Program-made: the position numbers and the translations under genes
Assembly: GCA_015121965.1 (NCBI GenBank)
Contig: JADFAP010000012.1
Coordinates: 1-15,160, forward strand
From: Candidatus Acidifodinimicrobium mancum
Lineage (GTDB): Archaea > Nanobdellota > Nanobdellia > Parvarchaeales > Parvarchaeaceae
Reading direction: 5' to 3'
DNA length: 15,160 nucleotides
The notes under the pieces: generated by a model
The model's input: only the letters and a program-made list of their open reading frames with translations
The model's database searches: none
What the model was told of the DNA's origin: nothing
Shown here: positions 6,423-13,931 of the stretch, one piece after another
How positions within the stretch are numbered: the first letter of the stretch is position 1
Layout: each line of letters begins with the position of its first letter

Positions 6423-7085
6423 ATGCTTAACAATCCTTTTATAGTGATAACCTCCACAGAGAATGACAAAGTAGTGGACAGAGTCAGAGAGAGAGCAGAG
6501 CTGCAGCTTGCTATAAACGACCTTCTGCATAAAAACGGCGGGATAATAGTTATACACGGAGCGCCGGGGATAGGCAAGAGCACTGTCGTCAACTGGGTTA
6601 CAGCTGATCTTAAAAAGAAAGAGAATCTATCAGTGATGAAGGAGGAGTTTGGATTGACTGTTTTTAATAAGCTGAAAACATTCAACATATCTGCTGATAA
6701 GAAGGCTATAATAATATTGGATGACTTCAACAACCTCGACCTTCTAGACAGGCAGACCCAAAACAAGATATTGGATCTGATAGTGGAGCTGTCAAAGAGG
6801 ATTGTTGTAATACTGGTGGATAATCGCGAGGATGCTGTGCATAAACAATTATCAAAACTAGGGGACGACATAAAAGAATTAAAATTAGAATCCATGAGCA
6901 GGGAGGATATCCTGCACATAATAGCTAACAGACTGAACATGGTAAGGCCTGTGCCTTCGTCAGAGGTGACTCCATTCACTAAGGAAGAGATAGACAGAAT
7001 CTACCATAAATCCGGTGGTAACCCCAGGGTTGTGCTCCTTATTCTGTCAACTTTGTTCGATAAAAAGCAAGAGATTGAATTTTGA
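6423..7085 (+). CDS. Small AAA+ ATPase, ORC/Cdc6-like core without winged helix
   Basis: The 220-residue protein is an ATP-binding core. RERAELQLAINDLL (22-35) resembles the lead-in of ORC/Cdc6 and STAND ATPases. Walker A is GAPGIGKST (46-54). Walker B is IIILDD (96-101), with Asp in place of the usual catalytic Glu. A sensor-1-like region, VVILVDNRED, lies at 128-137. SGGNPR (197-202) gives the sensor-2 arginine. Orc1/Cdc6 initiators run to about 400 residues with a DNA-binding winged helix; here the protein ends shortly after sensor 2. It is thus either a lone regulatory ATPase or a reduced relative. A DUF59 gene follows 23 nt later without an evident promoter, suggesting co-transcription. 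I cannot name its target. Confidence 0.75.
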   Translation: MLNNPFIVITSTENDKVVDRVRERAELQLAINDLLHKNGGIIVIHGAPGIGKSTVVNWVTADLKKKENLSVMKEEFGLTVFNKLKTFNISADKKAIIILDDFNNLDLLDRQTQNKILDLIVELSKRIVVILVDNREDAVHKQLSKLGDDIKELKLESMSREDILHIIANRLNMVRPVPSSEVTPFTKEEIDRIYHKSGGNPRVVLLILSTLFDKKQEIEF

Positions 7086-7108
7086 GTAGTTTGTGCTAAA
7101 ATACTGGT

Positions 7109-7402
7109 ATGATTAAAGAGGAAGCTGTGATAGAAGGTCTAAAAGAATGCTACGACCCTGAGATACCCGTAAACATATACGACCTTGGTCTCATCTACAA
7201 GCTGGAGATTAAGGATAATGATGTTAACATATTGATGACACTGACCTCACCTTTCTGTCCTGTCATAGATTATCTGCTAGACCAGATAAAAGAGGAGATA
7301 AAGAAGAGAGGCGCGGAAAACGTAAATATAGACCTTACATTCGATCCACCTTGGAATAAGGATATGATGTCCGAAGCAGCTAAGGAAGAACTGGGGCTCT
7401 AA
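7109..7402 (+). CDS. DUF59/MIP18-family Fe-S assembly protein (SufT-like)
   Basis: The whole 97-residue protein is one MIP18/DUF59 domain. DPEIPVNIYDLGLIY (17-31) is the family signature. MTLTSPFCP (43-51) holds the conserved cysteine at 50, and FDPPWNKDMMSEAAKEELG (78-96) is the classic C-terminal motif. Members act in maturation and delivery of iron-sulfur clusters in the cytoplasm, as with eukaryotic MIP18 and bacterial SufT. Candidate clients in this window include the radical-SAM enzyme Elp3, though that link is inference. It probably shares a transcript with the small AAA+ gene. Its stop lies only 3 nt from the convergent stop of top6A. Confidence 0.93.
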   Translation: MIKEEAVIEGLKECYDPEIPVNIYDLGLIYKLEIKDNDVNILMTLTSPFCPVIDYLLDQIKEEIKKRGAENVNIDLTFDPPWNKDMMSEAAKEELGL

Positions 7403-7405
7403 AGA

Positions 7406-8509
7406 TCAGTCCAAGAACTTCCCTTCCTTTAGCTTTTCAGGCAGGTATTTTTCGGTTATGAATGATAATCCCTTTGCAGTGAACGCATCAAGCTCTACTT
7501 TTGCCCCAAGCTTCTCCATCCTATCTAGCTCTGCCATCCACTCCTTGCTATTCTTAAACCAGTCATAGTTTCTTATCTGCTTCATTCTGTCTATGTCTAC
7601 ATCCTTAAACTTTATAAGATGTCTCTTCAAATCATACTTCTCTATGTCCTCCACTGTGAGCCCCATAAACTTAGCTTCAGGAAGAGCAAGCTTGTCAGAC
7701 ACATGAGCTAAAGTTATTGAGCCGAACTTTATAGCAGAATAAATATAGACCCCCCATATATCCGCATCGGTAAGCACGTACACTGGAAGATTATGCTCCC
7801 TGCTAAGCCTCTGTAAGAGTCTCCTTATGCCTCTAGTCGCTTGACCCTGACTTGATATAATGACACAGTGCAGCTTCTTCCAAGCCTTGTCCTCGTTTGC
7901 ACGCTCGAACATAGTACTTTTCTCGAAGTACAGAACGAACTTCGCATCTACTTTCTTGAATATTATGTCCTCCACGTTGCTTGGTATAGCCCATCCGCCG
8001 CTGCCCAATTTAGACCAGTCTATAGTGTCTCCTCTATCCTCTATAATTACTTCACCAGCAACAGCTCCGTTCTTATTCGCACTTATATTCAGCTGCTCCC
8101 TTGTCAGGTCGGATATCAGCTCTAAGTCTTCTATCGACTTGTTTGTCTCAGTCTGATCGTCGACTATATCTATTTTCGTGCCTGGTATAGTCCTCCTTAT
8201 CTGGTAGAACGCGGACCTCAGGCTTGTATGCTTGTCATTCTCTATAAGATTCTTACTCAAAGCGGCTACAGCCAGTGTCTGCGTGAACTTGCGCACGTGC
8301 CCGGTGTTCAAAAAGTACCTCTTAGAAACACTCTCTCCGAGCTTTATTGTCCTGCTCTCCTTATCATACTTTACATTGGACAAGCCTCTAGTTGTTATGG
8401 TCAAATAAGGATTCTCCATCTTCTCTATGTGTTGATACACATCCTTTCCTACACTCTCAAGTATATCAAGTCTCTTCTTCTTTGAAAGCGCGGGACTACC
8501 CTCAGCCAT
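7406..8509 (-). CDS. top6A: DNA topoisomerase VI subunit A (Spo11-like)
   Basis: The 367-residue subunit cuts both DNA strands and passes a second duplex when driven by Top6B ATP hydrolysis. The winged-helix CAP domain carries the catalytic tyrosine, Tyr102, in LRSAFYQIRRT (97-107). It is followed by DDQTETNKSIEDLE (117-130), which is typical of the family. The hinge GSGGWAIPS (169-177) leads to the Toprim domain. Its metal ligands are Glu196 in LYFEK and Asp248/Asp250 in TDADIWG, where the usual form is TDGDPYG. QGQATRGIRRLLQRL (221-235) is also conserved. The length is normal. The ATG lies 2 nt after the top6B stop. A GGAGG sequence inside the end of top6B, about 12 nt ahead, may help initiate translation. 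Confidence 0.97.
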   Translation of the reverse strand: MAEGSPALSKKKRLDILESVGKDVYQHIEKMENPYLTITTRGLSNVKYDKESRTIKLGESVSKRYFLNTGHVRKFTQTLAVAALSKNLIENDKHTSLRSAFYQIRRTIPGTKIDIVDDQTETNKSIEDLELISDLTREQLNISANKNGAVAGEVIIEDRGDTIDWSKLGSGGWAIPSNVEDIIFKKVDAKFVLYFEKSTMFERANEDKAWKKLHCVIISSQGQATRGIRRLLQRLSREHNLPVYVLTDADIWGVYIYSAIKFGSITLAHVSDKLALPEAKFMGLTVEDIEKYDLKRHLIKFKDVDIDRMKQIRNYDWFKNSKEWMAELDRMEKLGAKVELDAFTAKGLSFITEKYLPEKLKEGKFLD

Positions 8510-8511
8510 AT

Positions 8512-10386
8512 TTAATTCTCTTCCTCCTTGCCTCTTGAGATGTCAGACTCGACTTTGTTTGAAACAACTTCACTTGTGTCCAAACTCTGCTCAACGTCTG
8601 ACTTTATCTCATCCTTCCTCTTCTCCAACAGCTCCTCTATTTTCTTCTTTATCTTTCCTTCGTCTATGCCTGTTAGTTCGGATAGATAATAAGCAAGCTC
8701 TATGCCGTACTTTTCGAAAAGATTTATCCTCTCCTGAAATACTGCACTCCTGTGCTTTCTGCTCAAGAACAGGGATAATGTCCTGATCAACTCCTGAAGC
8801 GCCAGTTTTATCTCTTTGATTATCGCAGGATAGCTTGCCACTGCATTCTTGCTTTCATTTGTATAAGGCACCCAGACGGATGTTATCTCTATGACGAATA
8901 CCGCTGGCAGAAGGGGAATTCTATTCTCGGCCTTTATTCCATACCTTGTATAGTCTATTTCTGTGAAACTCTTAGTAAGCGCGCATGAAGCCGCATCAAA
9001 CAGCAGAGGTATCTTGTTGGCGTACCTCATCAGCGTAGCTCTCTCTGAGGTTATTTTTCCACCATACGCAACAGCAACTTCTATCTGAAAAGGCATACCT
9101 CTGTAAACTTCAGGTTTCCTCTGTATGGATTTTACGAACTCTGGAGAGAACTGCTTCTTTAGCCCGGCCTCCAGCTCATTGATGCCTATCGGAGACAGGC
9201 AGTCTGTTTGAGGCTTCATGAGCTGCAAAGATTGCAAGGCCTTCAAGAGAGAGTTGGCTTCCTCTCTAGTCACATCCTGTGGCTTCTTCTTTGGATCAAG
9301 CCCGACGCTTTTAACCACCTGCTCTGCAACCGGTCTGCTTACCCTTGAAAGCTCATTGGATATGGCTGAAACTATCGCCCTTTCGCTTGAATCTTTCAGT
9401 ATCCTTGTGAATATCCCCAACTCCAAACCATGCGGATGCGGCTTTATTGGTATCGGTTCTATAGGCAGCTTGTCTACCAGTCTCTTGTATACTGTCTTCT
9501 CTCCATTTGGATTTATGTATATTATGTTTGCGTGTGGGTTTATAAGAGCTGTTCTCCTTATGTATTCATCAAGACCCTTGGAACCGCTTACATAGATTCC
9601 CTCTATCTCCAATTCGACCTGAGTGCCTGATTCGTATGGGAAGTCTGCATCTCCCTCCTCCATGACTATCGGCTCATTCTTTGCGATATTGATCTCAATC
9701 TTCATCATCTTCGCTTTCTTTGCACTTTTTATTTTAGATATGACCTTCGCTGGCTTTCCAGTCGTCAGTTGGGCATAGAGCACTGCAGAGTGTATGCCTA
9801 TCCCCTGCTGCCCCCTGTTCTGCTTCATTCCCTGAAACTTGCTACCGTAAAGCATCCTTCCAAATATATCTGGCATTTTTGACGGCAACAAACCAGGTCC
9901 ATTATCAATGACTCTTACCAGAAATATTGGCGCGTTCTTCCTCATCATAAGCTGCTTGCCATTCATCAAAGCAGTGAGCTTGTCATTGCTGTCTGAAATA
10001 TCAAACCTTACATTGCCAAAATCAAAGCTTACTCTCCCACTTCTCATTGATTTCTCCTGTGACTTGCCCTCAAAAATCAATGTGAAAGAACTCTTGCTTA
10101 CCATCATCTGGGCAACATTCTGCTTTTCATCCAAAAGCTGATAGTTATCGCTAGTCGTCTTGACCTCTACGGTTATCTCTGGCAGAGTGACTGGTTGCTT
10201 CTGCTTTTCTTGCATGTGACCTAATTCTTCGCACGCATCCAAGGAATTATCTACAGCTTCTTTTACGCAGACTAGAAGCGCTTTCTGCTTGTTATCAAAG
10301 CCTAAGAGATGCTTGTTCCTCTCAAAGAACTCAGTGACGCTTATCGCCCTCTGATTCTTCGCTAATTCCTCAGCTATTTCTTCCAT
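8512..10386 (-). CDS. top6B: DNA topoisomerase VI subunit B (GHKL ATPase)
   Basis: The 624-residue subunit dimerises on ATP binding and gates DNA through the Top6A2B2 complex. The N-box is EAVDNSLDACEE (43-54). The G1 box is VIDNGPGL (159-166), followed by FGRMLYGSKF (175-184). The lid is NRGQQGIGIHS (190-200). Then come the H2TH region (about 340-425) and a transducer domain with TRYGIKAENRIPLLP (480-494). The distance from ACEE to DNGPG is about 105 residues, against about 35 in the homologues I remember, so roughly 70 residues (about 77-150) are inserted. The C-terminal 50 residues are a charged, probably helical tail. The start codon overlaps the upstream KH gene by 17 nt. Confidence 0.97.
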   Translation of the reverse strand: MEEIAEELAKNQRAISVTEFFERNKHLLGFDNKQKALLVCVKEAVDNSLDACEELGHMQEKQKQPVTLPEITVEVKTTSDNYQLLDEKQNVAQMMVSKSSFTLIFEGKSQEKSMRSGRVSFDFGNVRFDISDSNDKLTALMNGKQLMMRKNAPIFLVRVIDNGPGLLPSKMPDIFGRMLYGSKFQGMKQNRGQQGIGIHSAVLYAQLTTGKPAKVISKIKSAKKAKMMKIEINIAKNEPIVMEEGDADFPYESGTQVELEIEGIYVSGSKGLDEYIRRTALINPHANIIYINPNGEKTVYKRLVDKLPIEPIPIKPHPHGLELGIFTRILKDSSERAIVSAISNELSRVSRPVAEQVVKSVGLDPKKKPQDVTREEANSLLKALQSLQLMKPQTDCLSPIGINELEAGLKKQFSPEFVKSIQRKPEVYRGMPFQIEVAVAYGGKITSERATLMRYANKIPLLFDAASCALTKSFTEIDYTRYGIKAENRIPLLPAVFVIEITSVWVPYTNESKNAVASYPAIIKEIKLALQELIRTLSLFLSRKHRSAVFQERINLFEKYGIELAYYLSELTGIDEGKIKKKIEELLEKRKDEIKSDVEQSLDTSEVVSNKVESDISRGKEEEN

Positions 10387-10891
10387 GGTTAATGTACGCC
10401 TCTTTCATCTTATTATTTAATATTTTAAATACTGTTTCAAAATTCATGCCCTTTAAGAGCATGTCAACGCCAGACTCGGCTACATTAGCATATTCATACT
10501 GTCCTATTATACTTATAGTTTTCCCATAGACTCTGAGACTGCACATGGTTAATTTACCAAGTCTCTCCTTTATTGACCCATGCCTGCCTATGACTCTCCC
10601 CTTCAGCTGCGTCTGCCTCTTCTCTGACTTTGTATAATCATTCATATTCATGACTATAAGTGAGTAATCATCGTTTAGTAGGAGTTTGGCTATGTCTGGT
10701 GCGAATCCTCTGCTGTAGGCCAGGATCATATCTTTTACAATCATGAGGTTGGACGCACTTTCGGAATCCATCGATATTGTGTTCCCATCTATATCTATGG
10801 ATACATTAAGGTCGTCTGCTGCCTTCATCAGCTTAGACTCCTTTTTAAGCTGTTCTACCTTGGATTTCACTATTACTAACTCTTCATGCAT
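10370..10891 (-). CDS. Dim2/Pno1-like KH-domain RNA-binding protein
   Basis: Archaeal relatives of Dim2/Pno1 bind pre-16S rRNA near its 3' end and act in small-subunit maturation with Nob1 and Rio kinases. The 173-residue protein has the second KH domain intact: LKGRVIGRHGSIKERLGKLT lies at about 97-115, with the GxxG loop GRHG at 102-105. It is followed by GKTISIIGQYEYANVAESGVDMLL, the typical domain end. The first KH domain (about 1-80) keeps its flanking strands but lacks the GxxG loop, which archaeal members usually retain. An AAGGTAA sequence stands shortly before the ATG. The gene starts 10 nt after elp3 and overlaps top6B by 17 nt; I recall Dim2-top6 neighbourhoods in Euryarchaeota. 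Confidence 0.9.
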   Translation of the reverse strand: MHEELVIVKSKVEQLKKESKLMKAADDLNVSIDIDGNTISMDSESASNLMIVKDMILAYSRGFAPDIAKLLLNDDYSLIVMNMNDYTKSEKRQTQLKGRVIGRHGSIKERLGKLTMCSLRVYGKTISIIGQYEYANVAESGVDMLLKGMNFETVFKILNNKMKEAYINHGRNS

Positions 10892-10901
10892 AATGATTAC
10901 C

Positions 10902-12467
10902 TTACAGCGTCTTTACCATGTACTCCTGTTCTAAAGTATAACCCAAACGCCTATAGTATTCTCTCACGCCTACACCACATATAATCCTTATCTTTTTCAA
11001 TGAGTATTCAGACTTCGCGATTTCCTCTGCTTTTGACAGAAGTTCTCTTCCAAACCCCCTACTCTGAAAGCCTTCTTCTTTCCTCGTTATAGGAACCTGC
11101 GGGCCGTATACATGGAGCTCTCTGACTAATGCCTCTCTAGACTCGCCTGGAACACGTAATCTAAGGAAAGCTATAAGTGCATCATTTGCTGTGTCATCAA
11201 AGGACAAGAATATCTCATCTCCTCCAGATGCTCTGTAGTTTATTCTTCCTAACTCTATGTGAGGCGGCTTTTCTAGGGTATTATGGCCTACCTCTCTGCT
11301 GCGTATATCATTTGATTTGATTCCCCGGTATTTTAGCTCCTCCTGCACTATCTGTCGTATATTGGTCATCTTGACCCCTGCCTCAATCAAATTTGATGGA
11401 ATATCCCTTTCCACCCTCATTATCCTGAGCCACCTTGGGGCTGCTGCTTCGGCATACTTTATAAGATCTTTTACATCATCTATACTGTAGGGAGTGTACT
11501 TTCCCTTTTTCCACATGTTGTACAATGCGGTTCCCTTTATAACAAGAGTAGGGTAAAGTTTTATCGCATCCGGCTTAAAGCCATCGTCCTCGTATATACT
11601 CCTTATAGTTTCTTTATCCTTATCTACATCGGAAAAAGGAAGATTCAACATTATATGATAGTCAAGCTTGAATGCAGCGTCCCTCAATCTTTTTGATGCG
11701 TTCTTAACGTCTTCTATAGTGTGCCCTCTGTTATTTTTTAGAAGAATATCGTTGAAAACGCTCTGCACGCCTATCTCAACCCTTGTTATCCCGTATCTCA
11801 ACATCCTTTTTATTTCATTTTCATCGCATCTCTCCGGTTTTGTCTCTACCGCAAACACTACGCATCTAGCTTTTGCCTTTTCATTTCTTTCCTTTTCACT
11901 TTCTAGAGGGGACTCTCCTGGTTTGAAATTCGGAAAATCATTCATTGCTTTATAAGCTCGTGTGACAAAATCTTCGGCGTAATCTTTCGGTAAAGCTGTA
12001 AAAGTGCCACCATTTATTATTAGCTCTATCTTCTCCGGTTCATAACCCATAAAAGTGTAATGTTTTAATCGTGAGTTCATCTGCAGGTATGGGTCATAAG
12101 AGTGTGCCTTAGCTCTTCTTGCTCCTGGTTCATATCCTGTGTATCCCTGAGGAGTGCCAAATCTTGGGCCGCCTGGGCAGAAGATACATGTACCATGAGG
12201 ACATACAAAAGGAGCAGTCATGAGCTCTACAACTGAAACACCTGAAGCTGTCCTTACGGGTTTCATCCTTAGTGCTGACAGAAACTTTTCCCTATCTTTT
12301 TCATCTAAGGCTAATAGTATTTCACCATTTTTGACAACATGATCAAAATTAAGTAATTTTGAGATATCCTTTTTTAGCCTAAGAAGCTCTTTTACGGAGA
12401 GTTCTCCTTTACCTTCTGTTCTCCTCTTAAACTCCTCTATAACTCTTAGTCTTGTACCTTCTGACAT
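10902..12467 (-). CDS. elp3: Elp3 tRNA uridine(34) acetyltransferase (radical SAM + GNAT)
   Basis: Elp3 makes the carboxymethyl-type modification at wobble U34 of tRNAs from acetyl-CoA and SAM. Counted from the ATG at 12467 (521 residues), the radical-SAM cluster ligands are Cys89, Cys94 and Cys97 in CPHGTCIFCPGG, the CX4CX2C spacing of Elp3. NGGTF follows at about 152-156 and TRVEIGVQS near 228-236. The GNAT domain shows QSRGFGRELL at about 468-477 for acetyl-CoA and REYYRRLGY at 502-510. One difference is HIMLNLPFSD near 271-280, where Elp3 usually has MPGLPG. A GTG at 12473 adds two residues and sits 26 nt from the TATA box. This is the first gene of the elp3-KH-top6B-top6A run. Confidence 0.96.
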   Translation of the reverse strand: MSEGTRLRVIEEFKRRTEGKGELSVKELLRLKKDISKLLNFDHVVKNGEILLALDEKDREKFLSALRMKPVRTASGVSVVELMTAPFVCPHGTCIFCPGGPRFGTPQGYTGYEPGARRAKAHSYDPYLQMNSRLKHYTFMGYEPEKIELIINGGTFTALPKDYAEDFVTRAYKAMNDFPNFKPGESPLESEKERNEKAKARCVVFAVETKPERCDENEIKRMLRYGITRVEIGVQSVFNDILLKNNRGHTIEDVKNASKRLRDAAFKLDYHIMLNLPFSDVDKDKETIRSIYEDDGFKPDAIKLYPTLVIKGTALYNMWKKGKYTPYSIDDVKDLIKYAEAAAPRWLRIMRVERDIPSNLIEAGVKMTNIRQIVQEELKYRGIKSNDIRSREVGHNTLEKPPHIELGRINYRASGGDEIFLSFDDTANDALIAFLRLRVPGESREALVRELHVYGPQVPITRKEEGFQSRGFGRELLSKAEEIAKSEYSLKKIRIICGVGVREYYRRLGYTLEQEYMVKTL

Positions 12468-12477
12468 TTCCACAATA

Positions 12478-12504
12478 TTTTATATTAGTATGGTTATATT
12501 TAAA
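12478..12504. promoter_or_regulatory. Overlapping divergent promoters of elp3 and the surface-protein gene
   Basis: TTTTATATTA (12478-12487, plus) is centred about 25 nt before the ATG at 12507. TTTAAATATAA (minus, 12494-12504) is centred 26 nt before the GTG at 12473 and 32 nt before the ATG at 12467. Each TATA element lies within the likely initiation region of the opposite gene. Both transcripts would be nearly leaderless, and the two initiation complexes would probably exclude each other. Confidence 0.55.
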
Positions 12505-12506
12505 CC

Positions 12507-13832
12507 ATGGACAAACACGGCCAATTCTTAAGTGCGGTGCTGGTGATGATGCTAGCACTTATAATGATAGCCATGTTTTCTGTGTACGCAATGATATTGG
12601 AGGGGAATGGAAACGTCTACACTTCATTAACTTCTTCCTCTATATCCTCATACATGGCAGAGCAGATTGCGAATCAATACTCAAATATAATGCCATTCAG
12701 CTCGTCTGTAAACAGCACGTTTAGTGGAATGCTAAAAAACTTTATAGCGGGTTATTATCCATCTTATGTGCTTGCTGACAGCCTATTGAACTACACTAAC
12801 TTGATCTATGACTACGCAATGCCTCCGAATGTAACTGTTCCAAACTCAGTCAAAGCTTATGTCAGTGTGATTTTGAACAACACCCAAAGCTCTCCCACTC
12901 CAGCTCCATTCCAACAGATGATAAATGTTCCAAACACCACCTCTTTTTGGAGCTACATCAACACTACCTCTGGGTATTTTGGACAAAACGTTGAGTTCTT
13001 CTATGGGAATGGAAAGATAATCCCTTCATGGCTTGAAAGCTACAATTCAAGCAGCGGGAGATGGTGGATAAAGACAGGTACTATAAGTGCGTCATCAGTA
13101 ACAAAAATTTATATGGGTTTCGCTTCTAAGACTACAAATCTTTTCAACGCAAATAATGTAGGAGAAGCTCCGCAGCTTTCTTCTACATATGGACAATATG
13201 ATAATGGAGCTAATGTATTCACTAATTACTGGAACTTCGCTGGAACAAGCTTGCCAAGTGGGTGGGCAACGTCTGATACTTCAGGTATTTCTGTTAATAA
13301 TGGAGTTCAAATAAATGACGGCAGTGTTTATACGACTTCATCTGTATTTACTTCTTTAAATAACATAGAAGAGATGTATGCTAAATATACGGCTTTAAAC
13401 AGTGGAAATTATGCAGGGATAATGCAATCAAACGCACAATCTCCCCAAGGTGGTAATACTGGCTCGAACGCCGAAATTCTATGGATGACAAATCGTGGTT
13501 CAAATGTGTATTATGCTTGGAGTGCTAATGGAGCTTCAGCAAGTTATAATATTCAAAATGGCATATCATCTAGCTTTACTCCTAATTTAAACAGATTCTA
13601 TATTATAGGAACTTATGTGAGCAACAATATTGTCGGCGAACGGGTCAATTATACTAATTCCCTGACAGCTTCAGGAACATTTAATACTTCTCAGTATATA
13701 ATACTGGGATATTTTACGGGTAGTGGTGCAGGAACAGTTTCCATAAATCCTTTGTTTGTACAATGGATTCGTGTCCGTGCCTATCCTCCAAACGGAGTAA
13801 TGCCTTCAGTATACTTCGGAGGTGTAGCTTAA
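12507..13832 (+). CDS. Membrane-anchored DUF2341-like surface protein
   Basis: The 441-residue protein has one N-terminal membrane segment (about 8-30) after the short charged start MDKHGQ, so it is probably an exported anchored or pilin-like protein. HG-QF near residue 5 only loosely resembles a class III signal site. Residues 129-225 resemble a DUF2341 module: PAPFQQMI (132-139), VEFFYGNGKIIPSWLES (162-178), YMGFASKTTNLF (202-213) and VGEAPQLSSTYG (218-229). A beta-rich, lectin-like remainder ends in WIRVRAYPPNGVMPS (420-434), a recurring end motif as I remember it from ARMAN-type genomes. Nine N-x-S/T sequons suggest glycosylation. Low Lys content and high Ser, Asn, Tyr and Gly fit an extracellular protein. 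The ligand is unknown. Confidence 0.8.
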   Translation: MDKHGQFLSAVLVMMLALIMIAMFSVYAMILEGNGNVYTSLTSSSISSYMAEQIANQYSNIMPFSSSVNSTFSGMLKNFIAGYYPSYVLADSLLNYTNLIYDYAMPPNVTVPNSVKAYVSVILNNTQSSPTPAPFQQMINVPNTTSFWSYINTTSGYFGQNVEFFYGNGKIIPSWLESYNSSSGRWWIKTGTISASSVTKIYMGFASKTTNLFNANNVGEAPQLSSTYGQYDNGANVFTNYWNFAGTSLPSGWATSDTSGISVNNGVQINDGSVYTTSSVFTSLNNIEEMYAKYTALNSGNYAGIMQSNAQSPQGGNTGSNAEILWMTNRGSNVYYAWSANGASASYNIQNGISSSFTPNLNRFYIIGTYVSNNIVGERVNYTNSLTASGTFNTSQYIILGYFTGSGAGTVSINPLFVQWIRVRAYPPNGVMPSVYFGGVA

Positions 13833-13846
13833 CTTTAATTACAAGC

Positions 13847-13871
13847 TTTTTTTGAGTGTATCTTACTCAAA
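13847..13871 (+). terminator. Terminator of the surface-protein gene
   Basis: A run of seven T starts 15 nt after the stop codon. It overlaps a 7-bp hairpin, TTTGAGT (13851-13857) and ACTCAAA (13865-13871), with a 7-nt loop. An oligo-T tract of this kind is the usual archaeal stop signal. The remaining 60 nt up to the ftsY stop show no gene. Confidence 0.55.
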
Positions 13872-13931
13872 TGAAGTTTGTATAATAAATTGAAAGGATG
13901 ATTTAGAGCCATCAGATAATCAGCGATTAAT

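Noticed and set aside
6410..6979. Minus-strand 189-residue frame opposite the small AAA+ gene
   Set aside because: The plus strand has Walker A, Walker B and sensor 2 in order; the antisense frame is low complexity.
7860..8485. Plus-strand frames opposite top6A
   Set aside because: top6A has all catalytic residues on the minus strand; these frames are shadows.
12452..12724. Plus-strand 90-residue frame overlapping the start of the surface-protein gene
   Set aside because: It crosses the divergent promoter and lies in another frame of the well-supported 441-residue protein.
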